Shown: positions 43,472 through 52,687, counted from the stretch's first letter. The stretch is 64,000 nucleotides of DNA from Spirochaetes bacterium ADurb.Bin215 (GCA_002070025.1 MWCL01000003.1:1-64000), one strand, 5' to 3'. The notes: generated by a model from the letters alone, not told the origin. Translations and numbers: made by a program.

Positions 43472-44998
43472 TTACCGGGCATATTCGACTATGCGTGTTT
43501 CCCGGATCAGGGTTACCCTGATGCGTCCCGGATACCGCAGATCGTTCTCTATGCGCTTTGCAATCTCCCGGCCGAGATCCTTGACCTCGGGATCGGGAAT
43601 CTTTTCATTATTGACAATTACGCGAAGCTCGCGTCCGGCCTGAATGGCATACGCCTTTTCAACACCGGGGAAACTTTCGGCTATTGCCTCAAGATTCTCA
43701 AGCCGCTTTACGTAGTTGTCTATCGTCTCGCGGCGGGCACCCGGGCGGGCCGCTGAAATGGCGTCCGCAATCTGCACCAGTACCGACTCGATACACGAAG
43801 GTTCAATGTCGTTATGATGCGAACCAATGCCGTTTATAACCCGGGGATCCTCATTCATCTTGCGCGCAAGGTCCATACCCACTTCCGCGTGGTTCTGGTC
43901 GGAATCATTCTCCGCTCCCTTTCCGATATCATGGAGCAGAGCCGCACGTTTTGCGAGATCCCGGTTGGCGCCGATTTCAGCCGCGAGCATGCCGGCAATC
44001 ATTGCAACTTCCTTGGAGTGATACAGCACGTTCTGGCCGTAACTCGTGCGGAAATGGAGGCGTCCCAGTGCGCGGACCCCGTCCTGGCTCATGTTGTGAA
44101 TACCGAGATCAAAGAGGACTTTCTCCCCTTCTTCATAGATCTTCTGGGAAATTTCGCGGGTTACCTTCTGGACCACTTCTTCAATGCGGGCAGGGTGAAT
44201 CCGTCCGTCGAGAATGAGACGCTCGAGGGCTACCTTGGCGATTTCCTTGCGTACCGGGTCAAAACACGAGATAACAACCGCTTCCGGGGTATCGTCGATA
44301 ATGACATCAACACCGGTGAGGGTTTCAAGGGTACGAATGTTCCGTCCCTCACGGCCGATAATGCGGCCTTTCATCTCGTCGGTGGGCAAACTGACGGTGG
44401 CGACAGTTATGTCTCCGGTGGTTTCAGTCGCAATACGTTGTATGGTCGTAACAAGAATGTCACGGGCTTTTTTCTCTGACGCTACCTGGGCTTCCTGCTC
44501 AATCTTGTTAAGCAACGCCTGGGCATCGTGTTTTGCCTCATTTTCCAGATCTTTGATAATCAGGCTCTTGGCTTCATCGGTTGTCAGACCGGAAATCCGC
44601 TCAAGTTCCTGCCGGTAGCGTTCTTCCTCACCGAGGAGGAACTTTTCACGGTCAACAAGAGTCTGGGCCTGTTCGGCAAGGCGTTCTTCCTGCTTATCCA
44701 TATTCTCACTGCGCTTGTCGAGAGACTCCTCTTTAAGCGTCAGCCGCCGTTCATATCGTTGGAGCTCACTTCTGCGCTCACGATTCTCCCGCTCCTGCTG
44801 GTTTCTTTCCCGAATAAGCTGTTCTTTAGCCTCTAGAAGAATTTCCTTCTTTTGAGCTTCTGCTTCTTTTATGGCATCCTGTATTACACGTTCCGCTCTC
44901 TGTTCAGATGCAGATAGTTGAAATCTGGCATACAGCCAGCGAATAGTCCATCCTAGAAATAAACCAACAGCAGGCAGGATCACATACAAAATATCCAT
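43472..44998 (-). CDS. rny: Ribonuclease Y
   Basis: A 508-residue membrane-anchored endoribonuclease that starts decay of many mRNAs. In order: an N-terminal transmembrane helix (about 1-22), a long charged coiled coil (25-190), a KH RNA-binding domain with MKGRIIGREGRNIRTLE, and an HD metal domain with RAALLHDIGKGAENDSD. Length and order are those of RNase Y. ATG 44998 is chosen because GGAAGGAG lies seven bases upstream; ATG 45004 is too close to it. Terminated by a strong hairpin. Confidence 0.95.
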   Translation of the reverse strand: MDILYVILPAVGLFLGWTIRWLYARFQLSASEQRAERVIQDAIKEAEAQKKEILLEAKEQLIRERNQQERENRERRSELQRYERRLTLKEESLDKRSENMDKQEERLAEQAQTLVDREKFLLGEEERYRQELERISGLTTDEAKSLIIKDLENEAKHDAQALLNKIEQEAQVASEKKARDILVTTIQRIATETTGDITVATVSLPTDEMKGRIIGREGRNIRTLETLTGVDVIIDDTPEAVVISCFDPVRKEIAKVALERLILDGRIHPARIEEVVQKVTREISQKIYEEGEKVLFDLGIHNMSQDGVRALGRLHFRTSYGQNVLYHSKEVAMIAGMLAAEIGANRDLAKRAALLHDIGKGAENDSDQNHAEVGMDLARKMNEDPRVINGIGSHHNDIEPSCIESVLVQIADAISAARPGARRETIDNYVKRLENLEAIAESFPGVEKAYAIQAGRELRVIVNNEKIPDPEVKDLGREIAKRIENDLRYPGRIRVTLIRETRIVEYAR

Positions 44999-45119
44999 AT
45001 GCATGCTCCTTCCAAATAGATGCTGTCACTGTACATAGTATCGGGGAAGGTAACGGATGTCAAGAAAAAACGATTCTACAAATATGGTAGAAACTTGCAC
45101 CATAAACCAGAATTAATCA

Positions 45120-45148
45120 TTGAACCTGTACTGATTATGGCATACAAT
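45120..45148 (+). promoter_or_regulatory. Promoter of the DUF2135 lipoprotein
   Basis: TTGAAC (45120-45125), exactly 17 bases, then TACAAT (45143-45148). The ATG follows nine bases later, so the transcript would start about two bases before it, with no ribosome binding site. Confidence 0.7.
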
Positions 45149-45157
45149 AACCGTGAA

Positions 45158-46639
45158 ATGAAACGGATCATCCTGCCGTCCCTATTGGCATGTCTCCTCG
45201 CCGCAACGGCGTCCCTTTCCTGCTCAATGGAACCGGGCCCGTACAGGGAAACCATACAATCCCCGATCGAAGGCACCCTCTATATCGACCTGCCCACCAC
45301 AGTGCCCTACACCTTCCAGGAAGCCGGATTATACGGAGACGTTCAGATACTTGTAGGGAAACAGGAAGTTACCGTGGATCACTCGGTCATCATGTACGAT
45401 TTTGTACAGCACCGGTTAGAAATTCCGCTCAGTGTTACGGTCAACTTTGACGGTGTAGCCGTTATCACCTGTGTTTCCCGGCTCTCCTACGCGGAACCCA
45501 TAACCGAAGAAGAAGCTGCCGAAGCCGGGGAAGAACCCGGCGACGAACAATCCGGTGGTACGGATACACCAGAAGAACCCGTTGTGGAAGACGAACCGGC
45601 CGCAGAAGAAGAACCCGCAGATTCAACACCGATTCCGTATGCGGGCTACCTGATAACCAGCCTCACAAAAGACCGTACCAACAGGATAAACGATACCGAT
45701 CACAACGGCTCCGTCTCCAGTCTGGAAGAAGAGACCATGCCGCTTCTGCCGGCAGTACGCTTTTATACCGATCCCGCTGAAACCTCCCCGGTCAGGGTTG
45801 ATAACGCCCCGGTTATAAACCTTTTTGATTCTTTGCCGCGGCATACAACACCGAACCTTTCAACGACCATCTCGGGAGCCGTATCCTCCCTCGAATGGGC
45901 GCTGGTGTACGCGCGAATAAACAATCAGTACCAGTGGCTTGAAACAGCTCAGGACTTGTTCATCCCGGATCGGGTAGTTTTTCCGGAAGGGGAAGAAGAT
46001 CCGTTCGTGATACCGCTAAAACCCGGTATTAACGAAATTGAGCTGATCGCGGTCAATTCGCAGGGGTATACTTTTTCTGATATCATCACCGTAGACTGTA
46101 CCGCACAACTGGTTGCGGAAAAGGAAAACATCCTGGTTACCCTCACCTGGGACACCCTTGCCGATCTTGATCTGCATACCTGGTACTATCTGCCCGAAGA
46201 AAAGGAATTTGTCTGGCACAATTCCTATGCAGACAAGGAGGCCCCGGATACGGACTCCCTGGTCAACCTGGACGCGGATAATCAGACAGGATTCGGCCCT
46301 GAACACTTTACCCTGCTCGGCGCAGCGAACGGATATTACATTATCGCGGTAAACGCACACAGCCTCGCCGGGCTCCCCGCGGCAAACGCGTTTGTTTCCA
46401 TCGAAACAAACGAACGGCTTCATTCTCTCGGACCGTTCCGCATAACCGGTGAAAGCGAAGATGAATACCCGGTTAACAACAATTTGTCCTGGGCCCGGAT
46501 TACTGACATCGTGATTACGGAAGGGGCGGCGGAAATTCTTGAACCGGACATGGATCTCGAACCTCCCGAAATGTTCGATCCCCAGCCATCGTTGCGCGCA
46601 CCGCCCCGCAGCATAAAACACATGTTAAAATTCCGCTGA
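45158..46639 (+). CDS. Large surface lipoprotein with YfaP/DUF2135-like domain
   Basis: A 493-residue lipoprotein: signal MKRIILPSLLACLLAATASLSC with lipobox Cys at about 22. A proline/glutamate-rich linker (about 125-165, many PEEP/EDE units) precedes a C-terminal region with TLTWDTLADLDLHTWYYLPE and NADNQTGFGPEHFTLLG-like text. This is the DLHV...GPE pattern of the DUF2135 (YfaP) family, a beta-sandwich of unknown role in exported proteins. The ATG at 45158 is chosen because a perfect promoter ends nine bases upstream; an ATG at 45137 lies inside that promoter. Converges with lptB three bases apart. Confidence 0.78.
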   Translation: MKRIILPSLLACLLAATASLSCSMEPGPYRETIQSPIEGTLYIDLPTTVPYTFQEAGLYGDVQILVGKQEVTVDHSVIMYDFVQHRLEIPLSVTVNFDGVAVITCVSRLSYAEPITEEEAAEAGEEPGDEQSGGTDTPEEPVVEDEPAAEEEPADSTPIPYAGYLITSLTKDRTNRINDTDHNGSVSSLEEETMPLLPAVRFYTDPAETSPVRVDNAPVINLFDSLPRHTTPNLSTTISGAVSSLEWALVYARINNQYQWLETAQDLFIPDRVVFPEGEEDPFVIPLKPGINEIELIAVNSQGYTFSDIITVDCTAQLVAEKENILVTLTWDTLADLDLHTWYYLPEEKEFVWHNSYADKEAPDTDSLVNLDADNQTGFGPEHFTLLGAANGYYIIAVNAHSLAGLPAANAFVSIETNERLHSLGPFRITGESEDEYPVNNNLSWARITDIVITEGAAEILEPDMDLEPPEMFDPQPSLRAPPRSIKHMLKFR

Positions 46640-46642
46640 TCA

Positions 46643-47371
46643 TTACATCCTGAACTGTTCGCCCAGATACACCTGCCGCGCGATGTCGGACTTGAGTATC
46701 ACATCCCGTGAACCTTCTTCCACGATCTCGCCTTTGTTGATAATGCAGGCACGGTCGGTAATCTCGAGGGTATCACGGACGTTGTGATCGGTAATGAGGA
46801 TACCGATGCCCTGATCAGCCAGATGCCGGATAATAACCTTGATGTCATGTACCGCAATGGGGTCAATTCCGGCGAACGGTTCATCGAGGAGTAAAAACCG
46901 CGGCTCAATGGCAAGAGAACGGGCAATTTCCGTTCTCCGCCGCTCCCCGCCGGAAAGGGTGTAGGCAGGCTGTTTGCGGTTATCAGTTATGCCGAATTCA
47001 TCAAGAAGATATTCAAGACGTTCGCGTTTTTTTTCATCGGTCAGATCTTTTCGTGTCTCCAGGATTGCCCAGATATTGTTCTCAACCGAGAGCTTCCTGA
47101 ACGCGGAAGCTTCCTGGGGCAAATAGGACAACCCGGCCCGGGCCCGTTTGTACATGGGGAGCCCGGCGAGAGACAGGTCGTTTAGGTAAATTCCGCCGCT
47201 ATGGGGTTTATAAAACCCTACGACCATATAGAAGGTCGTGGTCTTCCCCGCTCCGTTGGGACCGAGCAAACCAAGAATTTCACCGGATTCCATGGAGAAG
47301 GTGACATCCCGTACCGCATGCTTTTTTCCGAAATACTTGTTCAAACCCTCAACACGCAGCGTGTCACTCAT
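46643..47371 (-). CDS. lptB: Lipopolysaccharide export ATPase LptB
   Basis: A 242-residue ABC ATPase that powers extraction of LPS-type lipids from the inner membrane. It has Walker A GPNGAGKTTTFYMVVGFYKP, the LptB-typical YLPQEASAFRKLSV, signature TLSGGERRRTEIARSL, Walker B FLLLDEPFAGIDP and DHNVRDTLEI. Start choice: ATG 47371 has GGAAGGA seven bases upstream; it overlaps the lptA stop by eight bases. Gene order lptC-lptA-lptB with downstream ATPase is standard. The presence of Lpt genes implies an asymmetric outer membrane, unusual among some spirochaetes such as Treponema pallidum that lack LPS. Confidence 0.93.
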   Translation of the reverse strand: MSDTLRVEGLNKYFGKKHAVRDVTFSMESGEILGLLGPNGAGKTTTFYMVVGFYKPHSGGIYLNDLSLAGLPMYKRARAGLSYLPQEASAFRKLSVENNIWAILETRKDLTDEKKRERLEYLLDEFGITDNRKQPAYTLSGGERRRTEIARSLAIEPRFLLLDEPFAGIDPIAVHDIKVIIRHLADQGIGILITDHNVRDTLEITDRACIINKGEIVEEGSRDVILKSDIARQVYLGEQFRM

Positions 47372-48137
47372 CATCGGTTCCTTCCCCGGTTTCCGGAGTA
47401 TCATTTCCGCTCAGGGCGTCATCTGCCGCCAGTTCGCCCGCGGAAGATTCAGTCATGCCGGAACCCGCCGGTTCTCCCGCTGAAGATTCACCCGCTTCGC
47501 CGGATGACGGTGATTCAGCGGTACTCTCGAGGGTTCCCGAAACAGAACCGTCAAGGGAGATGTATTCCGTTTCCAGATCAACAGCGATCCTGTCGGCCGA
47601 AAACACATCTCCGCCACGGGTTACTTTGGGCGATCCTGAAAGTTCCAGCCGCGAAAGCGTTCGCCGGTACAAGGCAAATCCGGAAACAGATTCAATATTT
47701 TTCCGTTTCAATCGTACATCTATCTGTAAAAAGGCTACTTCCGTCTTCTGGTTGTAGGAGATAATCCCCGCAGAGGTTTCCACCTCATTTTCCGTATCCC
47801 GCAAAACGGCATTCCCCTGAAACGAGGCTATTTCGGTTTCGCGGTCATACATGAGCCGGTCTGCCGTAAAGGAAAAACCCTTTTCACTGTCCGATCCTGT
47901 TATGTTTCCCTCGGCAAGAACAAACCTGAAATCCTTTCCTGAAAGCTCGATCCGGTCGCCGGTTATCTTGAGGGTTTCAACCAAAACGCTCGCGTTGCCC
48001 TCAAGAACAGTAATGCTGTCTTTTTTTCCCGAGGTTCCGCTCATGCTGTCCGCGGAAAAAGAAATGGTCTTTTCCAAACCGGTCAATGAGACCGCACAAA
48101 ACAGAATACATGCAAGAAACACCGGTAATCTTTTCAT
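47364..48137 (-). CDS. lptA: LptA-like periplasmic bridge protein
   Basis: A 257-residue exported OstA/LptA-type protein. After a signal peptide (about 1-20), repeated beta-strand units appear (EGNASVLVETLKITGDRIEL, LAEGNITGSDSEKGFSFTAD, FQGNAVLRDTENEVETSAG), as in the jelly-roll bridge that carries LPS across the periplasm. The last ~45 residues are a low-complexity Ser/Gly/Glu tail (SSAGEP repeats) not usual for LptA. A TTG at 48143, six bases after GGAG and overlapping the lptC stop, is an alternative start. Confidence 0.85.
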   Translation of the reverse strand: MKRLPVFLACILFCAVSLTGLEKTISFSADSMSGTSGKKDSITVLEGNASVLVETLKITGDRIELSGKDFRFVLAEGNITGSDSEKGFSFTADRLMYDRETEIASFQGNAVLRDTENEVETSAGIISYNQKTEVAFLQIDVRLKRKNIESVSGFALYRRTLSRLELSGSPKVTRGGDVFSADRIAVDLETEYISLDGSVSGTLESTAESPSSGEAGESSAGEPAGSGMTESSAGELAADDALSGNDTPETGEGTDDE

Positions 48138-48139
48138 GA

Positions 48140-48718
48140 TCAACGGATCTCCCCGTCTTCATCATCCGAACCGGTTACGATCACTCCGGAAAAATTATCT
48201 TTGAAAAGATACGATCGGCTGAGCGTATTAGCGAAAAACCCGGTACCGCTGACTGTTGAACCGTCATCCTTGATAATCTCCACCATACCGGTTTCCGGAC
48301 CGTAGAGGCGGTGAAGTTTTTTTACCCATTGAAGATCAGAGGCCCGCATGCGGAGCCCGTCATCACGGATAAAGAACTCGGTGCCGTTCCCGAGGGTGTA
48401 GATTCCCTCCTTGTCGTCAAGAAGCAACAAGCCGGCGTTCCCCTCAAGTTCGATAATTCCGGTTCCGTCGTTTGCATATTCAACAAAGGAAACCTGTTCC
48501 GCCGCCCATACCCGGTCAGCATCATACACTTCCAGAATGGCGGCATTGAATACTACTGATTTTTCCGCCTGTTCATATCGCGAGGCTTCGGCATTTCTCA
48601 TTACCATCTCCGGAGCACTGTCCCCGGAAAGTGCTTCATCACGATAGTTGAAGGTACAGGAGATAAGGAATATGTATAACACCGCAAGAAGACAGTGCCG
48701 GATGATAGTTCGCATCAT
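48140..48718 (-). CDS. lptC: LptC-like LPS export protein (lipoprotein form)
   Basis: A 192-residue protein in the LptC position. The N-terminus (MMRTIIRHCLLAVLYIFLISC) has a lipobox ending in Cys21, so it may be lipid-anchored rather than have the usual transmembrane helix. The remainder shows the LptC/OstA beta-strand pattern (VVFNAAILEVYDADRVWAAE, IELEGNAGLLLLDDKEGIY). Promoter TTGACG-17-TATAGT ends six bases before the ATG, so the operon transcript is probably leaderless. The next gene overlaps its stop. Confidence 0.8.
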   Translation of the reverse strand: MMRTIIRHCLLAVLYIFLISCTFNYRDEALSGDSAPEMVMRNAEASRYEQAEKSVVFNAAILEVYDADRVWAAEQVSFVEYANDGTGIIELEGNAGLLLLDDKEGIYTLGNGTEFFIRDDGLRMRASDLQWVKKLHRLYGPETGMVEIIKDDGSTVSGTGFFANTLSRSYLFKDNFSGVIVTGSDDEDGEIR

Positions 48719-48724
48719 GCGTTC

Positions 48725-48753
48725 ACTATATCCTTATTGCCCGGTTTCGTCAA
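48725..48753 (-). promoter_or_regulatory. lptCAB promoter
   Basis: On the minus strand, TTGACG (48753-48748), 17 bases and TATAGT (48730-48725), ending six bases before the lptC ATG. No ribosome binding site fits in the six-base gap. Confidence 0.7.
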
Positions 48754-48833
48754 AACATCCGCACTCATTGACAGGCGGATTAAGAGGTTTTAAACTTTGA
48801 ACGGGACCGTGAGAAGCGGATACAGGAGTTTGA

Positions 48834-49649
48834 ATGGCATACTTTCTTGCAGACACCGATTTTGAACGGTTTCGTACGCTCATATATGATGCCAGCGGCA
48901 TAACCTTTTCCACGACTAACCGGTCCATTCTGGAAAGCAGGCTCAAGGAGCGCCTCCGGGAAAAAAACCTGGTAAAAATCGGCGATTACCATGAACTTCT
49001 GCTGAACGACAAGGAGGAGCTCAAATATCTCCTTGACTCGGTAACCACCAACCTCACCCGCTTTTTCCGCAATCAACCCCACTTTGACGCCCTGATCAAT
49101 CATGTACTTCCAGAAGTACTCAAAACAAAAAAAGCGGCAAACAGCACAAAGATCAAAATTTGGAGCGCCGGCTGTTCAACCGGGGAAGAACCCTATACCC
49201 TTGCGATGATCCTCAAGGACAAACTTCCCCCATCATTCACGGCGGAAATAATCGCGTCGGATATCTCGCTCAAATCCCTCATGGTGGGAAAGTCGGGATT
49301 TTACCCGGACAGCCGGATTGTCGGCGTTCCCGATGCCTATCTTTCACGGTTTTTTGAACGAAAAAACAACGGCTATCAGGTTCGTGACGAACTCATGAAA
49401 ATGATCCGTTTTGATTACCATAATCTCAAGAATGACTCTGGCCTCCGGCAAGTAGATATCCTGTTTTGCCGGAATGTGTTAATATACTTCGACGAGGCAG
49501 CCCAAAAAGCCGTAATCGACCGATTCTGGGAAGCGATGTCTCCCCGGTCGTTTCTTTTTATCGGCCACTCCGAATCACTTTTCGGAATGAAAACCCGGTT
49601 TGAATTCCTTAAAACCGACTGGGCGTGTCTCTATCAAAAAAACACCTGA
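48834..49649 (+). CDS. cheR: Chemotaxis methyltransferase CheR
   Basis: A 271-residue enzyme that methylates glutamates on chemoreceptors with SAM, balancing CheB. An N-terminal helical domain (about 1-75) is followed by the SAM-binding domain with KIWSAGCSTGEEPYTLAMIL, a conserved RNVLIYFD and FLFIGHSESLFG. All are family signatures. AGGAG lies five bases before the ATG. cheB starts 14 bases downstream, so the pair is co-transcribed. Confidence 0.95.
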   Translation: MAYFLADTDFERFRTLIYDASGITFSTTNRSILESRLKERLREKNLVKIGDYHELLLNDKEELKYLLDSVTTNLTRFFRNQPHFDALINHVLPEVLKTKKAANSTKIKIWSAGCSTGEEPYTLAMILKDKLPPSFTAEIIASDISLKSLMVGKSGFYPDSRIVGVPDAYLSRFFERKNNGYQVRDELMKMIRFDYHNLKNDSGLRQVDILFCRNVLIYFDEAAQKAVIDRFWEAMSPRSFLFIGHSESLFGMKTRFEFLKTDWACLYQKNT

Positions 49650-49662
49650 CAGGATTGATTGC

Positions 49663-50883
49663 ATGAATCCGGTAAAAGTACTGATAGTCGACGATTCCGC
49701 GCTCATGAGGAGTCTGATCGGAAAAATTATTGAAACAAGCGAAGATCTCTCCGTTGCCGACAAGGCAATGAACGGACGTTTCGCGCTTCAAAAACTTTCC
49801 CACGCGGAACCCGACGTGATTGTCCTCGATATTGAAATGCCGGAAATGAACGGTATTGAATTCCTCCGTGAACGGAAAAAACTTGCACTGGACATTCCGG
49901 TGGTGGTCCTTTCGAGCATAGCCCGTGAAGGCGCCCGGGTAACCATGGAATGCCTGGAGCTGGGAGCCAGCGACTTTGTCACCAAGCCTTCGGGTTCGGA
50001 TTCGGCCGATCTGCACACCGTTGCCCGTCAACTCGTTGAACTGCTCACCGGATTTGGCCGCCAATACCAGCGGGACAAGAAAACCGGACGAGCAAAGAAA
50101 ATCCCCCGGGACAAACTGGCAGCCTACGGGGCCGACTATCTCCCCGCGTCGCCGCGCCGGGAATCGGACCGGGAAACCATTTCTCCGGAAACCCTGGCAA
50201 CTTTTCAGCGTGAACGAACAACGATAGGTGACCGCAACGCGCGTGAAATACGAAAACCGGTCGCGGTAGCTGAAAAACCAAAGCCCGAACGCAGCCCGGG
50301 CAAGATTGAAATTATCGCCATCGGTATTTCTACCGGGGGACCGAGCGCCCTGCGCGATATATTTTCCCGGATCGATCCGGACCTTCCCCAGCCCATTGTA
50401 GTGGTACAGCACATGCCGGCAGGGTTCACCGAGGAATTCGCCAACAGCCTCGACCGGATATGTCCCCTCGAGGTAAAAGAAGCCGCCGATGGGGACCTTG
50501 TAAAACCCGGACGCATTCTCATAGCGCCGGGGAACCGTCATCTGGAAGTTATCAGGAAACCCTTAGCCACCATAGCGCGTATAACCGACGAGCCTCCTCA
50601 GAACGGACACCGTCCGTCTGTGGACGTACTCTTCGAATCCGTTGCCCGCGAGTTCACCAATCGTGCCCTGGGCATCATCATGACCGGTATGGGCCGGGAT
50701 GGGGCGGTCAAGATACGGGAGCTGTACAAGCAGGGATCCCGAACGATCGGTCAGGACGAAGCAACCAGCGTAGTATACGGCATGCCAAAAGTTGCATGGG
50801 AGCTCGGCGGCATCATGGAACAAGTAGCGCTGGGTGACATGGCGGCGGCGATAAACAAGTACGCCTTCGAATTTCGTCCGTAA
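49663..50883 (+). CDS. cheB: Chemotaxis methylesterase CheB
   Basis: A 406-residue response-regulator enzyme that removes methyl groups from chemoreceptors when phosphorylated. The receiver domain (1-120) has KVLIVDDSALMR and phospho-Asp in VIVLDIEMPEMNGIEFL. After a charged linker (about 145-215), the esterase domain has the catalytic Ser in GISTGGPSAL, His in QHMPAGFTEEFA and Asp in MTGMGRDGA. ATG 49663 has AGGA upstream and the frame extends 21 codons into cheR. All active residues are intact. Confidence 0.95.
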   Translation: MNPVKVLIVDDSALMRSLIGKIIETSEDLSVADKAMNGRFALQKLSHAEPDVIVLDIEMPEMNGIEFLRERKKLALDIPVVVLSSIAREGARVTMECLELGASDFVTKPSGSDSADLHTVARQLVELLTGFGRQYQRDKKTGRAKKIPRDKLAAYGADYLPASPRRESDRETISPETLATFQRERTTIGDRNAREIRKPVAVAEKPKPERSPGKIEIIAIGISTGGPSALRDIFSRIDPDLPQPIVVVQHMPAGFTEEFANSLDRICPLEVKEAADGDLVKPGRILIAPGNRHLEVIRKPLATIARITDEPPQNGHRPSVDVLFESVAREFTNRALGIIMTGMGRDGAVKIRELYKQGSRTIGQDEATSVVYGMPKVAWELGGIMEQVALGDMAAAINKYAFEFRP

Positions 50884-50896
50884 CCGTACGGACAGA

Positions 50897-51301
50897 TCAG
50901 GACACTACAACCGCAGAAATTTCGGGAAAGCCCGCTTCTCCCACATGTATCATGCGCGCAATCAGTGCAGCAGTTAGGATAACCGCGCCGATGGCAATGA
51001 CTGATTGCAGCACCGAGCCGGCAATGGGAGCCAGAAGGGGGAGCGCCGCGTAGGAGACCGCTCCGGTTATCAGGGGAAGCCCGACAGACACGGCCCCCTG
51101 CAGCAGCTGGCGTCCGGGCCGGGCGTGAACTCGCACCTCGCTGCCGATCGAGAGAGGAAACTTTCGCCGGTTTATTACCGTAAAAACGCTGCCCTCCGAC
51201 TTGCACTGGTCGTTCGAGCAGCCGAGGCACACCTCAAGATCGAGCGGCACCACCGATACCCGTCTTCCGTCAATCGCGATTACTCGTGCTTTTTCAGTCA
51301 T
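50897..51301 (-). CDS. RseC/MucC-family membrane protein
   Basis: A 134-residue protein of the SoxR-reducing-system RseC family. It has an N-terminal four-cysteine motif (CLGCSNDQCK, near residue 25-35; a further Cys is not obvious), then a beta region and two transmembrane segments (about 70-115). These proteins assist electron transfer for SoxR or modify sigma-E signalling in other bacteria; here neither partner is seen. The start overlaps the YmdB-like gene by eight bases, with AGGA upstream. Confidence 0.78.
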   Translation of the reverse strand: MTEKARVIAIDGRRVSVVPLDLEVCLGCSNDQCKSEGSVFTVINRRKFPLSIGSEVRVHARPGRQLLQGAVSVGLPLITGAVSYAALPLLAPIAGSVLQSVIAIGAVILTAALIARMIHVGEAGFPEISAVVVS

Positions 51302-52118
51302 GATTTTTATCTGTTCCTTCTTCTTCCGGCACCGTACAGGAAACGGAAACCGGACGGATTGCCGTTGCTTTTCCGTCATCGTTCATTTCAATGATCAGGC
51401 CCTGCAGGCAGGGTTTGCCCCACGCGTCCCGGGACCAGTCGGGTATTCCGGTACGGTATTCCCGGATTTTTAAATTCGGTTCGGCGCCCCCGACCGAATC
51501 CTGACTACCGGTCCTGCCCGCGTCGGTAATGACGGCAGTGCCGCCCGGAAGAATTCCGGGATCCGCCGTTCTGACCCGGGAATGCGAACCGATAACCGCG
51601 GAAACCTTGCCGTCGGAATGAAAGAAAAAAGCCTGCTTTTCCGCAGTTGCCCCCGAGTGAAAGTCCACCAGTATAAAGGGCGTTTCAGCACGGAGCCGTT
51701 CGGAAAGTGCCGTTACGGCGAGAAAGGGATTTTCTCCGTGAACCCGGCCAAACCCGACACGACCGAGCAGGGAAATGACCGCCAGGCGGGCCTTTCCCGC
51801 CTTTACATACCGCCAACCGAAACCCGGGCTTTCCGGCGGATAGTTCGCCGGACGGATAAACCAGGGAACCGACGCAATGTTCTCCACGAGATCCTTTCTG
51901 AAAAAGGCATAATCGCTGCCAATCAGTAGATCGGCACCAAGTTTGCGCAAATAACCGGCATGCTGCTTGCCGATTCCGGCACCGCCGGTTGTTCCATCGG
52001 CATTCACAATAACACAATCGGGCTGTTCCGCCTTTTTTAACGCCGGAAGCGCCTGTTTTATGCACCAAATACCAGCCTTTCCGACCACTTCGCTTATGTA
52101 CAGGACCCGAATTCCCAC
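51294..52118 (-). CDS. YmdB-family metallophosphoesterase, divergent at metal ligands
   Basis: A 274-residue protein with the fold signature of YmdB, a cyclic-nucleotide phosphodiesterase linked to biofilm control. Alignment by eye shows that most metal ligands of Bacillus subtilis YmdB are replaced: Asp8 to Glu10 (ISEVVG), Glu39-Asn40 to Asp41-Gly42 (NADGTTGG), Asn67 to Ser68 (IGSDYAFF) and His177 to Arg in GSHSRVRTAD. VDFHSG and the first His of GSHS remain. It may be inactive as an esterase or use another metal set. Operon with the RseC-like gene and, four bases upstream, a TPR gene; RNase Y lies elsewhere in the window. Confidence 0.8.
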   Translation of the reverse strand: MGIRVLYISEVVGKAGIWCIKQALPALKKAEQPDCVIVNADGTTGGAGIGKQHAGYLRKLGADLLIGSDYAFFRKDLVENIASVPWFIRPANYPPESPGFGWRYVKAGKARLAVISLLGRVGFGRVHGENPFLAVTALSERLRAETPFILVDFHSGATAEKQAFFFHSDGKVSAVIGSHSRVRTADPGILPGGTAVITDAGRTGSQDSVGGAEPNLKIREYRTGIPDWSRDAWGKPCLQGLIIEMNDDGKATAIRPVSVSCTVPEEEGTDKNHD

Positions 52119-52121
52119 GTA

Positions 52122-52652
52122 TTACTCTCCGTTTTTCCGGAATTTATCTCCGAGAAGCCGGGTACACATATCCCGCTGTTCGGTTTTTCCAAGCTCATCA
52201 TAGGTATCCCGGAGATTATACAGAGCATCTTCAAAATCGGGAATAAGGGCCAAAGCTTTTTCAAATGACGAAGCCGCGTCCGCATATCGTGCCTGACTAA
52301 ACTGCAGCACACCAAAGTTGTTCCAGATTCTGCCGTTACCCGGAGCAAGTTCCAGCGCCTGACGGTACGCCTCTCCGGCTGAAGAATCCTCGCCCAGTTC
52401 ATGAAGCACCACCGCAAGCGTATCAATGATATCCGGATCTGCGGGATTGGCTTGTACGGCATTCATGAGCGCGGTCCTTGCTTCCTTCCGGTTGCCGATA
52501 GCACGATAACTCAATGCAAGATTAAACCAGAGTATGCCGTTTCCCGGTTCAAGAAGCAGACCTTTCCTGAGACACGCGATCGCTTCCTTGTGACTGCCTT
52601 CGGACGCAAACAGCACGGCACTGTCGTTGAGATATTCAGCGGTTTCTTTCAT
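52122..52652 (-). CDS. Tetratricopeptide-repeat protein
   Basis: A 176-residue protein made of about four TPR units (KEAIACLRKGLLLEPGNGIL, KEARTALMNAVQANPADP, AGEAYRQALELAPGNGRIWN, ADAASSFEKALALIPDFEDA). TPR proteins are scaffolds for protein complexes. No signal peptide or enzyme domain is seen. AGGAGG-type spacing before ATG (GGAGGACCTGC) fits. It heads the operon TPR-YmdB-like-RseC-like and follows the bifunctional-nuclease gene by 36 bases. Partner unknown. Confidence 0.82.
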   Translation of the reverse strand: MKETAEYLNDSAVLFASEGSHKEAIACLRKGLLLEPGNGILWFNLALSYRAIGNRKEARTALMNAVQANPADPDIIDTLAVVLHELGEDSSAGEAYRQALELAPGNGRIWNNFGVLQFSQARYADAASSFEKALALIPDFEDALYNLRDTYDELGKTEQRDMCTRLLGDKFRKNGE

Positions 52653-52687
52653 GCAGGTCCTCCCAGGCGTTCGGCTTCCCGGCAGGA

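Noticed and set aside
49609-50541. 310-codon minus-strand ORF opposite cheB
   Set aside because: cheB has all catalytic residues; the antisense frame has no ribosome binding site and no recognisable domain.
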